64,000 nt of DNA from the NCBI RefSeq assembly GCF_021223605.1, contig NZ_CP075175.1:186001-250000 (forward strand). Direction: 5' to 3'. A program made the position numbers and the translations under genes. This document shows, piece by piece, positions 50,539 to 59,542 of the stretch. The notes under the pieces are model-generated. The model did not search any database and was not told where the DNA came from. It saw only the letters and a list, made by a program, of their open reading frames with translations. The stretch's first letter is position 1; every line of letters starts with the position of its first letter. Origin of the DNA: Paenibacillus sp. 481. Its GTDB lineage: Bacteria > Bacillota > Bacilli > Paenibacillales > Paenibacillaceae.

Positions 50539-50862
50539 TCATTGTTCCGCAATCTTTTTATTCTTCATTTTACTATTTGTAACCACAGCGTAAGATAACA
50601 CCCACGTCATACAAATAAAAATCAACTCCATTATGTATTCATCTACGCTATTCATGTGTATCGCAAAAAACTCAGTTGTATTTTCAGAATAAAAATAAAT
50701 CCATATAAACAAGTAGCAAATTACGGATATAAGAAGATGAATAAGGGGGCCTATCATTATTTTCTTGCATAACCACGCTGACAAAGTTCCCAATAAAATT
50801 CCAAGTGGTATGCCAAGCACTTCAAATGCATAAGGACTGAACCATGTTGATGCACTAACCAA
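50539..50862 (-). CDS. Small membrane protein, 107 aa
   Basis: About four membrane segments (LGIPLGILLGTLSAWL, PLIHLLISVICYLFIWIYF, YIMELIFICMTWVLSYAVV) and a basic C-terminal tail. No family recognised. It lies alone on the minus strand, 101 bp after the GNAT gene. Confidence 0.65.
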   Translation of the reverse strand: MVSASTWFSPYAFEVLGIPLGILLGTLSAWLCKKIMIGPLIHLLISVICYLFIWIYFYSENTTEFFAIHMNSVDEYIMELIFICMTWVLSYAVVTNSKMKNKKIAEQ

Positions 50863-50963
50863 TCAGCAACACCTCATTTACATTAGACAATTGTTAAATT
50901 GCGAACGTGTGCGCAGCACTAAACCTCGTAGGTTTCAGTAACAATCAGTTAACTCACTTGAAA

Positions 50964-51404
50964 TCATAATTTTTTGTGTAGAACTTGCTCCTCTTTCTTT
51001 ACATAATTGGATTTTTCGTATGTACGTATAGCACTTCCATTCTTTTTTCCTGTTAACACTTTCACCGATTTAACTCCTCTTAACTTGAGCTCCTCTTCCA
51101 CAAAACCTAACAGCAATGTTGCTACCCCTCTTCGTCGTGCACCGTCCCGAATGTAAAGTTCCGTAATTTCAGCATAGGGACTGGAATAGCATATAGATTT
51201 GTAATATTGCGCACATACGAATCCGACTGGCAACTCATTAATAAAGGCCAGTGCAACAAGCTCATTTGAATAAGATAAGTTATCAGCAACTTCTTCTTCC
51301 GTAATCCCTACTCCATTAAATTCATCATTCAGCTTAACAAGAGCTTGCGCATCAGTAGCCGTTGCCCATCGAAGTTGAATAGTTGATTCACTCAAAGCGC
51401 TCAC
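50964..51404 (-). CDS. GNAT-family N-acetyltransferase
   Basis: 146 aa. The acetyl-CoA loop is in ELYIRDGARRRGVATLLLGF (R-x-x-G-V/A pattern), after the VGFVCAQYY strand; the end SVKVLTGKKNGSAIRTYEKS matches the AAC(3)-I/RimI-like tail (A-x-x-x-Y-x-x-x-x-Y/F). Substrate unknown. Confidence 0.85.
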   Translation of the reverse strand: MSALSESTIQLRWATATDAQALVKLNDEFNGVGITEEEVADNLSYSNELVALAFINELPVGFVCAQYYKSICYSSPYAEITELYIRDGARRRGVATLLLGFVEEELKLRGVKSVKVLTGKKNGSAIRTYEKSNYVKKEEQVLHKKL

Positions 51405-51504
51405 CCTATCTCATATTTTCACGTTCATTTCATTAATTTCATATAACGTTCCACGCAGCGCATTCCGTTTACAATTTAAACCTATGAGTCTTTGCCAAAA
51501 CCAA

Positions 51505-51933
51505 TTAGAACTTACGCTTCTGATAAGGCAGCCCTACTCCGTCTTCACAATATGACTTTAAACTATAAAGAAACATGGCCCAGTTATAATTGCAAAATCG
51601 ATAAAATGTTGTCACCTCTCTCCAATCCGTATGCTTCAGCGTAACATGAGACTTCTTATTTTTTTCTTCGATTTCAAATGAAATAAACGTACCCATCCAC
51701 TCAGGATCAGATTCTACACATTTCCAAACGATTTTACGGTCTCTCACAAGTTCGATCACTTGCATCTTCGTAATATCCTTGCTTCCAAAATGAAATTCAT
51801 TTATAAATCCGATCTGGTCTTTAACGGTTAGTTCATTCGTCCATACTTCTGACAAGCCTTCAGCGGTTGTTAACACATCATACATTTTCGATGGCGTCAC
51901 ATTCACGATTTGAAGATGTTCAATGTCGGGCAT
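51505..51933 (-). CDS. SRPBCC (AHSA1-like) domain protein
   Basis: 142 aa. VTPSKMYDVLTTAEGLSEVW near the start, ELVRDRKIVWKC in the middle, and THVTLKHTDWREV-like sequence followed by WAMFLYSLKSYCE at the end are typical of the START-like Ahsa1 fold, which binds small hydrophobic ligands. Function not assignable. Confidence 0.82.
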   Translation of the reverse strand: MPDIEHLQIVNVTPSKMYDVLTTAEGLSEVWTNELTVKDQIGFINEFHFGSKDITKMQVIELVRDRKIVWKCVESDPEWMGTFISFEIEEKNKKSHVTLKHTDWREVTTFYRFCNYNWAMFLYSLKSYCEDGVGLPYQKRKF

Positions 51934-51982
51934 AGCAAAAACCTCCTCGGGTTTCGATTTTAGATACGCGTTGCGTGCGCTG

Positions 51983-52450
51983 CTATAGTAGGCCAGCTTT
52001 TTTATACAATTCTGTCCTTAGCTTTCGCCCGATTCTCCAATTGTAGACAATTTGTACAAGCAGCAAAATAAAATTGACACCAAATAACAATATTGCAGCA
52101 ACGCTAGCTGTATCTATTAATTCCGTATCTGTGATTAAACCGAAAAAAACTCTGTCTGAGCCAGCCGTCCCCATAGTATCAGGCAATAAAATATGAAACA
52201 GCAAAAAAGATACATAGACAGCGTAGTTAACCAGCTTCATTACGTTTGACTTTTGATATTCCATTCTATGAAAGGTACGATTTGAAAAATAAAAAAGAAT
52301 GACGTGGATGATCATCGGTACCGAGTAAAATACTCGAAATAATCCTATATTCATAAACCAGTTTAAGACTATAATCGATATACACAAAAGTGAAATCATA
52401 TTATATTTACCTGCGTTAGTTAATGATGCCCCATCTAACTGAGAACTCAT
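51983..52450 (-). CDS. Membrane protein, 155 aa
   Basis: About four membrane segments (NMISLLCISIIVLNWFMNIG, RVFYSVPMIIHVILFYFS, LVNYAVYVSFLLFHILL, VAAILLFGVNFILLLVQIVY). No family recognised with confidence. It lies 49 bp upstream of the SRPBCC gene on the same strand and may be cotranscribed with it. Confidence 0.68.
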   Translation of the reverse strand: MSSQLDGASLTNAGKYNMISLLCISIIVLNWFMNIGLFRVFYSVPMIIHVILFYFSNRTFHRMEYQKSNVMKLVNYAVYVSFLLFHILLPDTMGTAGSDRVFFGLITDTELIDTASVAAILLFGVNFILLLVQIVYNWRIGRKLRTELYKKAGLL

Positions 52451-52554
52451 ATCTTAGATGCCCCTTTACTTGTTCTTGAAACATAAAAAGCCCATGCTTG
52501 GATTCGTGTAGATTGGAAGATACCACAACACAATTTTTCACAGGAAAATCCGAC

Positions 52555-52978
52555 ATGAGCTATTCTCATCTTAGCATACTTGAATGCGGACAACTAGAGA
52601 ATCTACATCGTTTGGGTTGGTCGAAACGAGCAATAGGTCGGAGAGCTAGGATGCCATCTTTCCACCATAGCATGTGAAATGAAGCGTGGTCAGACGGCAA
52701 CAACCGACCGTGGAAAAATCGCTTGTTATACGGCTTTAGAGAACGCCCACGACATCAAGATTTATTTGGTAGATCCCTATTCATCTTGGCAATGAGGCTC
52801 CAATGAAAACGAAATTGGCCTTCTACGGGAGTTCCCCCCAACGGTCATGGATCTTACAATGGTATCTTACGAGGAACTAGCAGAAGCTGTCCGCTTCATC
52901 AACTCTCGCCCACGTAAATGTTTGGGCTGGAGGTCTGCTTACGAAGCCTTCATGGTCGAACTGTCGCACTTAACTTGA
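52555..52978 (+). pseudogene. IS30-family transposase remnant
   Basis: Starts SYSHLSILECGQLENLHRLG and WSKRAIGR, the IS30 N-terminus, then frameshifts. After an internal deletion the C-terminal part reappears (SSWQ, stop, GSNENEIGLLREF ... EELAEAVRFINSRPRKCLGW ... AYEAFMVELSHLT). It is a dead copy with a deletion and several frame breaks. It abuts the trailer side of CRISPR array 3, where arrays 1, 2 and 4 have the receptor gene. Confidence 0.85.
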
Positions 52979-52989
52979 CAATCCGTCAA

Positions 52990-53029
52990 TTAAAAAAAGC
53001 CGCAACGAGCTTGCCTGCTGCGGCTTTTT
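52990..53029 (+). terminator. Hairpin terminator after the IS30 remnant
   Basis: AAAAAGCCGCA...TGCGGCTTTTTT with a ~14-nt loop. Confidence 0.8.
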
Positions 53030-53149
53030 TGCAATCCGCTCCGCTGCACTAGCGAGTGTCTTCAAACCTCATTTATCCATAGCAAAATGGAAGCCAGAGA
53101 TAAGGCGGCTGCAAACGGATTCCGAGCCTGAAACAAGTGTTGGATTAAT

Positions 53150-53905
53150 GTTTCAATCCATACTTTCATGTTGAGAGCGACATGGCCTGTAATGGGTACA
53201 CCTTACAAAAAAGCAGTTTCAATCCACGCTCTCACATAGAGAGCGACTTCAAGCCATGATAATTTTACCATGGGAGGAGGTGTTTCAATCCACGCTCTCA
53301 TATAGAGAGCGACATTAATCTTTGACCTGTTGTATTATCGGGTAGTGTTTCAATCCATGCTCTCACATGGAGAGCGACGATAAGGAGTTAGATGAAATTT
53401 TTGAGAATTTGGTTTCAATCCACGCTCTCACATGGAGAGCGACATGGGTGCAGGATCAAATCTCTGGTGGATGGGAGGTTTCAATCCACGCTCTCACATG
53501 GAGAGCGACAACTGATTTTTATGGTGATGGTGAATATAAAACTGTTTCAATCCACGCTCTCACATAGAGAGCGACTGCAATAGCCGCTCTTAAGGGCGGT
53601 AGCTGATCGGTTTCAATCCACGCTCTCACATAGAGAGCGATTCTTAGTCCATTCGTTCGGATTAGCGAACATGAAGTTTCAATCCACGCTCTCACATAGA
53701 GAGCGACATGTAAAAGATGGCATTGCTTTCAGAGTTTTTGTGTTTCAATCCACGCTCTCACATAGAGAGCGACATCATCAATTATGTCCCATTCTTCTTG
53801 TGGTAAAGGTTTCAATCCACGCTCTCACATAGAGAGCGACTACGCAAAAAAGATGTTGGACGGCAAAGACATAGTTTCAATCCACGCTCTCACATAGAGA
53901 GCGAC
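53150..53905 (-). CRISPR. CRISPR array 3, type I-C-like, 12 repeats
   Basis: Twelve 32-bp repeats at 53150, 53216, 53282, 53347, 53412, 53478, 53544, 53610, 53676, 53742, 53809, 53874 with 11 spacers. The left-most repeat is degenerate. Repeats 4-6 carry CACATGG where the others carry CACATAG, and one ends in GCGAT. Leader on the right. Confidence 0.97.
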
Positions 53906-54071
53906 AGCGGCATTTTTAGCCCGCATCACATAAGGCCTCGCGGCCCCAAAAGTGCGAATCGACTTTTTAGCACCTCTTTTTCCATCAAAAAAAGAGCCAA
54001 AACGCCCGCAACCCACGTCACTACGCTGGTGCGAATCCCCTAGGGATTTCATGTGCGCTATACATTCGCAC
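53906..54071 (-). promoter_or_regulatory. CRISPR leader 3
   Basis: Same ~166-bp leader (AGCGGCATTTTTAGCCCGC to CATTCGCACC), with AATCCCCTAGGGATT as a perfect inner dyad. Confidence 0.85.
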
Positions 54072-54245
54072 CTCGGGACATCTTCACCCCTATTTTACCA
54101 TACATACTGTTCACAAGTTACCTACACCACTACTGGGCCTCACCCTATCATGAAAATGCACTAAAAAGAGCCAAAGCTCCCTCTAGTGCAAATCATAAAG
54201 CTTGAATTTGAAGCAACATATTGCAACGTTACATCTCACCTATTT

Positions 54246-54461
54246 TCATTTAAACTTCAGCTTATCGTAGTAATCCCATATCTGAATCATTAAAAATGAT
54301 TTGAAATCTGTAGGCACACCCCAACCCTTCCAGTCGAAAATCCGATCACTTTCATGCTCTATGGCTGGTTGATTCCATACACATACCGATTCATACAACA
54401 CACCATCTGATGTGTATACAACTGAATTTTTCACAATTTGAGAGGTTATCACGCCGACCAT
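54246..54461 (-). pseudogene. SUKH-type gene with internal deletion
   Basis: The first ~58 codons resemble the 27705-28243 gene (VYTSDGVLYESVCVWNQPAI, VPTDFKSFLMI). The sequence then jumps straight to its last codons (IWDYYDKLKFK), so about two thirds of the gene is deleted in frame. Probably non-functional. Confidence 0.75.
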
Positions 54462-54497
54462 TTGTAGTCTTTTTCATTTTCCATTTACATACTCCCA

Positions 54498-55076
54498 TCA
54501 GTATTGCTTCCGCTCCATACAAGCTGAATGAACAGCATCATAAATGCCCCTACACTGTAGTCTCGGACTCCAGTTCCAAAAATCAGACCCATTATCAGAC
54601 TTACTAGCTGTGACAACATGCGCTAACCACTCAGCAAAGCTCATCTTTAAGCAAACATAGTTCGGGCTTCCATCATTCCAAAATACATGGCCTGCCTGAC
54701 TTGTCATGTCCACAAAGAAATTAGCCTTCGGATTCGAGGCAATAGGTAGAAAATGAGGGCAATATTCAGAGATTGTGCTTATAAATGTGGTAAGCATCCT
54801 TAATCCATATATCTCAGTGCGCATCCCTTCCCCAATGTCAAATAGGATTGCGCCATTGCAGCATTTCAGAAATTCGACGTACTCATCCGCAAGCTGAATC
54901 TTAAAACGATTCGTAAATCCTCTCATTTCCCGCTTGGTCGCAGGCGGCTCAAATGTAAATTGACCTACATACAACTCACCTAAAATATGTGGTACAAGTA
55001 GGCTTTCCCTTAAAGCTGTACGCTGTTTTAAACGGTTTATGATTTCGGTTACCCGATATTCGCTATTCACAATCAT
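54498..55076 (-). CDS. SUKH/SMI1-like protein, 192 aa
   Basis: Intact member. LLVPHILGELYVGQFTFEPP, KREMRGFTNRFKIQLADEYV, EFLKCCNGAILFDIGEG and a C-terminal SFAEWLAHVVTA fit the SMI1/KNR4 fold. Such proteins are often immunity proteins; no toxin gene is adjacent here. It lies to the left of the HTH/Spo0E-like pair, as its decayed copy at 46310-46583 does. Confidence 0.75.
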   Translation of the reverse strand: MIVNSEYRVTEIINRLKQRTALRESLLVPHILGELYVGQFTFEPPATKREMRGFTNRFKIQLADEYVEFLKCCNGAILFDIGEGMRTEIYGLRMLTTFISTISEYCPHFLPIASNPKANFFVDMTSQAGHVFWNDGSPNYVCLKMSFAEWLAHVVTASKSDNGSDFWNWSPRLQCRGIYDAVHSACMERKQY

Positions 55077-55269
55077 TCCCCATTCGGAATATGTAGTTGT
55101 CTCTCTATCCTGTCGAATCGACTTAGATGAATGTTGTACATGGGTATGTGATGGGGCTACAAAGCTTGAAGGTTAGTCATGCTGGTTGTTTGTGCGTAAG
55201 ACAACAATAGAAGAGTGCCATGCAATCTGGCTTATCATTTATTTGGATAAATTCGTTATGAGACTGTGT

Positions 55270-55509
55270 TTATTGACCGTAAACATAGTCTTTTTCATTT
55301 GCATCCTCATAGCTGCTGATTTCCTCATAAAACCTCTGCCATTTAAAGCCCAGTGCTTGCCCAATTCGTTGCGCAACAATTACACTTGGCGTTCGCCTCC
55401 CCGTTTCGATGTTCGAATAGGAGCTGCGGTTAATACCCGATAATGCTGCGACTTCTTTTTGAGTTTTGCATCCCCTACATTGAATTAACCATTTGCGATG
55501 CGTCATCAT
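55270..55509 (-). CDS. Small XRE-type HTH protein (block C)
   Basis: 79 aa, homologous to the 46738-47010 product (GCKTQKEVAALSGINRSSYS, NIETGRRTPSVIVAQRIGQA), with a shorter tail. It begins 3 bp after the Spo0E-like stop. Confidence 0.8.
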   Translation of the reverse strand: MMTHRKWLIQCRGCKTQKEVAALSGINRSSYSNIETGRRTPSVIVAQRIGQALGFKWQRFYEEISSYEDANEKDYVYGQ

Positions 55510-55512
55510 GCT

Positions 55513-55713
55513 TCACCTCCTTTCGCAAGCATGCTTTTGAAATTGTAAAATATATCGATCGAGTTCCTGACTAAGCTGAACAACAGGATGGGCTGTGAAA
55601 CTCTTATGCTCGTCTACTGCCTGCACAAGCTGTGCTTGAAGATGTTTGATATTTGAGAGTAGTGGAGAATCATCTTCGCTGGCATAACGGGTAACATGAG
55701 ATGTAGGAATCAT
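55513..55713 (-). CDS. Spo0E-like aspartyl-phosphate phosphatase (block C)
   Basis: 66 aa, homologous to the 46976-47215 product, with the signature SQELDRYI and the first helix IKHLQAQLVQAVDEHKSFTA. Shares its upstream ~60 bp (GTGGGGGTGA to TCGTAGG). A fragment of the operon terminator (AAAAAAAGACGCCCTTT at ~55836) remains upstream, but the peptide genes are gone. Confidence 0.8.
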   Translation of the reverse strand: MIPTSHVTRYASEDDSPLLSNIKHLQAQLVQAVDEHKSFTAHPVVQLSQELDRYILQFQKHACERR

Positions 55714-56581
55714 GCGCTCACCCCCACTAATACTTTAATAATTTGTTAATTTAAATAATAAATATAGTTTCGTAGGCAGCATTTCTTCAAAATTTTGACG
55801 AAACTTTTGTTGCAAGTTTTATTTAGATAAATAAAAAAAGACGCCCTTTAAGTTTTATTAAAAGTCAAGTAAATGTTTATAAAGCTCTATAACTAAATAA
55901 TCCAAAAAGGGTATCACCTAATAATTGTTAAATATGTTAATATAATTACAAATGATTTATGAAGCAGTAGCAATTACTTTTTTGATTCAGATGTATATAA
56001 AAATGATTTTATCTATTATGTGGTCACGTCAGATTTAAGCTGTTTACAACGCTAAGAAAAAAATAGTTACCAAACGACGGTTTGGGAAGGTTATACTTTA
56101 ATTAAAATAGCAGGTTATTACATTAAGAAAACTAAATATATTTTTAAAAATTTATAAAAGAGGTGTGAAAAATGATATTGTAAGCGTTGAAGGTAACGTC
56201 GATGAATTAATAAGGAATCAAACTTCAAACTAGTGGATTCTTTAGTAGTAAGTGTTTTAAAAACGCCCCCAAACACTGCTTTGGGTGCATTTTCGTTATT
56301 CCACAATCGGTCCATTTTGTTGTATTAATGATTGAACCGAAATGAAAGTTTGGGTACATAAGGAATCTCGCTCTTATGGGTAACGGGTTCGGTTGATGAG
56401 GAGAAAAGTTCAATGCGACTATATGAATGACTATTATCAAGGAGAACTGATTCAAAATCAATTGGAGCATTAAGTTCTAGGATTGCCAGGTTGTATTAAG
56501 ATTTATTTTCTAATCCCACTTTTCAAAAGTTGAATTATTTACATTAAACATCATTAACTATGTTTGGAAGGAGATATTTCT
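55714..56581. other. Replacement region with decayed coding
   Basis: After the conserved Spo0E promoter and the terminator scrap, block homology stops at ~55855. The plus strand then contains protein-like pieces in broken frames (for example SDVYKNDFIYYVVTSDLS near 55990, TTVWEGYTLIKIAGYYIKK near 56075-56130, VKNDIVSVEGNVDELIRNQ near 56165-56225), followed by a hairpin terminator GCCCCCAAA...TTTGGGTGC (56264-56289). This looks like one decayed gene of unknown family. Up to 56581 I see nothing further. Confidence 0.4.
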
Positions 56582-57022
56582 TTGTTGGAGTTAAGAAAAA
56601 TTAATGGGGACAATTATAAAGAATGTTTAAACTTGCATGCAACTGATACCAATGTGGACTTTGTAGACCCTGTAGCGTGGTCTTTAGCCGAAGCGTGGGT
56701 GTTTTATGATGATTCACGCCCCTTTGCAATTTATGCCGATAATGTGATGGTGGGCTATGTTTTAATGTATATTGGCGAAAATAACCCCCAAATCATAAAT
56801 TTTATGATAGATAGCCGTTTTCAAAAAAGAGGCTATGGAACAGCAGCGGCTAGGCTTTGTGTTGAATATTTGTGGAAAGAATACAATGCAAGTAGGATTT
56901 CCTTACCAGTTAATCTAGAAAATATAACCGCACAAAAATTTTGGAGCAACATAGGCTTTGAAATAACAGACGATATAGAGGATGGTTATCTTTATATGCG
57001 GTTGTACATACCAGAAAAATAG
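56582..57022 (+). CDS. GNAT-family N-acetyltransferase
   Basis: About 146 aa from a TTG at 56582, which has GGAAGGAG at 8 nt. Acetyl-CoA motif RFQKRGYGTAAARL, preceded by the strand INFMIDS and followed by ISLPVNLENITAQKFWSNIGF, the usual tail. Best resembles spermidine/ribosomal-type acetyltransferases, but the substrate is unknown. It lies in the segment that replaced the receptor-peptide genes in block C. Confidence 0.85.
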   Translation: MLELRKINGDNYKECLNLHATDTNVDFVDPVAWSLAEAWVFYDDSRPFAIYADNVMVGYVLMYIGENNPQIINFMIDSRFQKRGYGTAAARLCVEYLWKEYNASRISLPVNLENITAQKFWSNIGFEITDDIEDGYLYMRLYIPEK

Positions 57023-57310
57023 GTCTGAGCATATAAAAAAGGGAACAAGTTTCCATAAAAGGGCGCGATTGTTTCATAAGCGTTCTTGTTTCACTAACGG
57101 GGTGCTTTAGTGCAATAAGGATTTATATCGTATACAAAACAAACGTAAATAACGTTCCCAAATGCCACTTTGGTAAACAATGCCCCTTATTCAATTGAAT
57201 AGAGGGTATTTTGGCTGCTTGTGACAATAAGTCTATCAACTATGCTTTAGAACTATCTTACTTATGTTATATTTTCATATAGAATATTTTAAGTCTGGTG
57301 TGAAACTGTT

Positions 57311-57565
57311 ATGAAAAAATTAATATTAATAATCGTACTATCTGTATTAATAGCAGCTATTGAATTTGGCAAAAGTTTCGGTGCTATTGTTTTACCCATT
57401 TCGGCGAGTCTAATTTTATTAATTGGGAGTATTACTGTTTGGAGAAATAATTTTTGGACTTATGTAGAAAAGAAGTATACAGTGTTGTTTTTAGGCATTG
57501 TTTCACTAATTCTAAGCTATCTTCTTTTTCTGATTCAAGCAATTTTGTTGCAATTTTGGGGATGA
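57311..57565 (+). CDS. Small membrane protein, chimeric 3' end
   Basis: 84 aa with three hydrophobic segments. The first ~62 codons are unique; the last ~22 (from ~57497) are antisense to the truncated receptor gene 57432-57854, so recombination fused the two and created a new C-terminus. Whether it is expressed is unknown. Confidence 0.45.
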   Translation: MKKLILIIVLSVLIAAIEFGKSFGAIVLPISASLILLIGSITVWRNNFWTYVEKKYTVLFLGIVSLILSYLLFLIQAILLQFWG

Positions 57566-57854
57566 CTATGGTGTTTTCTAGTGCGGCAATTGCAATTTCT
57601 AAAATTCCCATCAGCGATTCTGATTTTTGCTCAAGCTCGATGTATTTTTCAACATATTCATGAAAGGGGATATTTAGCACGGATGAAATAGATTGAACCG
57701 TTTTAAATTCAGGTTTCTTCGTTTCACCGTTCTCAATTTTGGATAAAGTTCCTTTTGTAATACTAATCTTGCTTTTCAATTGTGCTAACGTCATGCCAGA
57801 TTTGCCTCGGTATTGCTGGATAAGCTCTCCCAAAGGTGTCGTATTTCGCGCCAC
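57432..57854 (-). pseudogene. Truncated HTH-TPR receptor copy (block C)
   Basis: The first ~119 codons match the intact receptor (RNTTPLGELIQQYRGKSGMT, SKISITKGTLSKIENGETK, EKEDSLELVKQ). At ~57497 homology ends and an unrelated 21-residue tail leads to a stop. The HTH domain is whole, the peptide-binding domain is lost. It could still bind DNA and act as a dominant variant, but is more probably dead. Located at the trailer end of array 4. Confidence 0.8.
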
Positions 57855-57977
57855 GTTCTCACCTTCTCTCGAATAAATACCAAATTAACACATTTTCTCG
57901 ATATTACCATTGATATTTATACTTGTAAATCCATATTTTGTTTCATTGCGCTACTTTAGAGGGAACCTCTTGTAGCT

Positions 57978-58402
57978 GTTTCAGTCCTTGTTTTTATATG
58001 TGGAGTGCCCCATCAGGAGTTAAGATTCTTTCATTACTTTAAAGTTTCAATAAGCACTCTCAGGTAGAGAGCGACTACATCTTCACTATAAGTTAATCAC
58101 ACAGGATTGGTTTCAATCCACGCTCTCATATAGAGAGCGACTTGATTCCATCAGCACTTTACGTATTGGTATTCTTGTTTCAATCCACGCTCTCATATAG
58201 AGAGCGACAGAAGTAATTCGTGAGGCATTACAGGATTTTGTTGTTTCAATCCACGCTCTCATATAGAGAGCGACTTAGCATGCAACACATGCTATAAAGC
58301 GGGAGTTTCAATCCACGCTCTCATATAGAGAGCGACATAGAAACGTTTTGTGCGTCAGTTGACGGGAATTGTTTCAATCCACGCTCTCATATAGAGAGCG
58401 AC
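57978..58402 (-). CRISPR. CRISPR array 4, type I-C-like, 7 repeats
   Basis: Repeats at 57978 (degenerate, GTTTCAGTCC...GGAGTGCC), 58044 (degenerate), 58110, 58177, 58243, 58305, 58371; 6 spacers. The spacer before 58305 is only 30 bp. Intact repeats carry CATATAG. Leader on the right. Confidence 0.96.
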
Positions 58403-58568
58403 AGCGGCATTTTTAGCCCGCACCGCATAAGGCCTCGCGGCCCCAAAAGTGCGAATCGACTTTTTAGCACCTCTTTTTCCATCAAAAAAAGAGCCAAAAC
58501 GCCCGCAACCCGCGTCACTACGCTGGTGCGAATCCCCTAGAGATTTCATGTGAGCTACACATTCGCAC
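58403..58568 (-). promoter_or_regulatory. CRISPR leader 4
   Basis: Nearly identical to leader 3 over its whole length, differing at a few positions (CACCGCATAAGG, AATCCCCTAGAGATT). Leaders 3 and 4 are the closest pair, pointing to a recent duplication. Confidence 0.85.
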
Positions 58569-58747
58569 CGTAGAACTTCGTCCTCCCTATTTTAAGGGTG
58601 TATTCATAGGTTAAACCACTCCCTACGTCATACATAATATTACCCCACATTTTCAAATAACTTATGGATAATTTTCTAATGTAATATTAACCGTATGTTC
58701 TCCGCTAGTGTCATGAAGAAAGGTTTCATTTTGGGGGATTCCCCCTT

Positions 58748-59278
58748 TTATTTGGCCAAAAAAATTTCACTATACCACTTTCTGAGCTGATTAATTTGAG
58801 CTTGGTGATAGCGACTATGGTCAGCCATATGCCATAGGCCCCACCGTATGGTTGCTTGCTTTTCATTTTCATGTCCAAATATGACAATGTTATCTAGATC
58901 AGTATCTGTTAATTGTGTACAAGAATCTCTCAACATTCCTAATACACCTTCGTAGTTAGACATAAGTGTGTTCAAAGACATTCCTTTGACCATCGGAAGC
59001 CTATTATTTTCATCTATCATGGGGCCATATTGTTCTTTTAGTGACTGTGGAAGTGGTTGTCCCTTTATTCTATACACCCAATTCAGATCAACATACATGA
59101 TATGTTTGATTAATTGAGCAGTACTATTGAAATTGTTATTAAGTCCCTTGTAATCTACTTCTTCTTGCAACATGCCATGCGTGATTAATTGTAGGCGTTG
59201 GCTATTCTCTTTTACAGCGGAATATAACATTCCCACAATAGAAGACATATTAGCTTCACCTTGTAAATCATGCAGCAT
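58748..59278 (-). CDS. DinB-family protein
   Basis: 176 aa, four-helix bundle type. The three candidate metal-binding histidines are in LIKHIMYVDLNWVYR and WHMADHSRYHQAQINQLR, the DinB/YfiT pattern. Members include metal-dependent thiol transferases; substrate unknown. Two starts are possible: ATG at 59278 with GAGGAGG upstream, or an internal ATG ten codons later with AAGGTGA. Confidence 0.85.
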   Translation of the reverse strand: MLHDLQGEANMSSIVGMLYSAVKENSQRLQLITHGMLQEEVDYKGLNNNFNSTAQLIKHIMYVDLNWVYRIKGQPLPQSLKEQYGPMIDENNRLPMVKGMSLNTLMSNYEGVLGMLRDSCTQLTDTDLDNIVIFGHENEKQATIRWGLWHMADHSRYHQAQINQLRKWYSEIFLAK

Positions 59279-59542
59279 CCTAGTTCATCCTCCTCGTTTT
59301 AGAGCATATTTATGCTTAATATTCATTTTTCTTGATGTGTAATCTAATTATAATGCTTGTTCCAATTAAACTGCGTGTTCGTACATAAAAAAAGAACGCT
59401 CCCACTCCTTCGTTTGGGCTACGTCTTCTAAATTGTATTACTATTTCCAAAAATGAGTTAAAGCATATATGCGAGTAGCATGCGTTTCTTTACAACGACC
59501 CTTAAATTAATATAAGCACTAAGGAAAAATTATGTGCTTCTA
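59279..59542. other. Intergenic, trailer side of array 5
   Basis: AT-rich, no gene. The receptor 5' end seen at the trailers of arrays 1, 2 and 4 is absent here, so array 5 has a different left flank. Confidence 0.5.

Noticed and set aside
56225-56470. 81-codon frame on the minus strand and an overlapping 65-codon frame (56118-56315)
   Set aside because: No ribosome site or recognisable domain, and they overlap a plus-strand terminator and decayed coding sequence.
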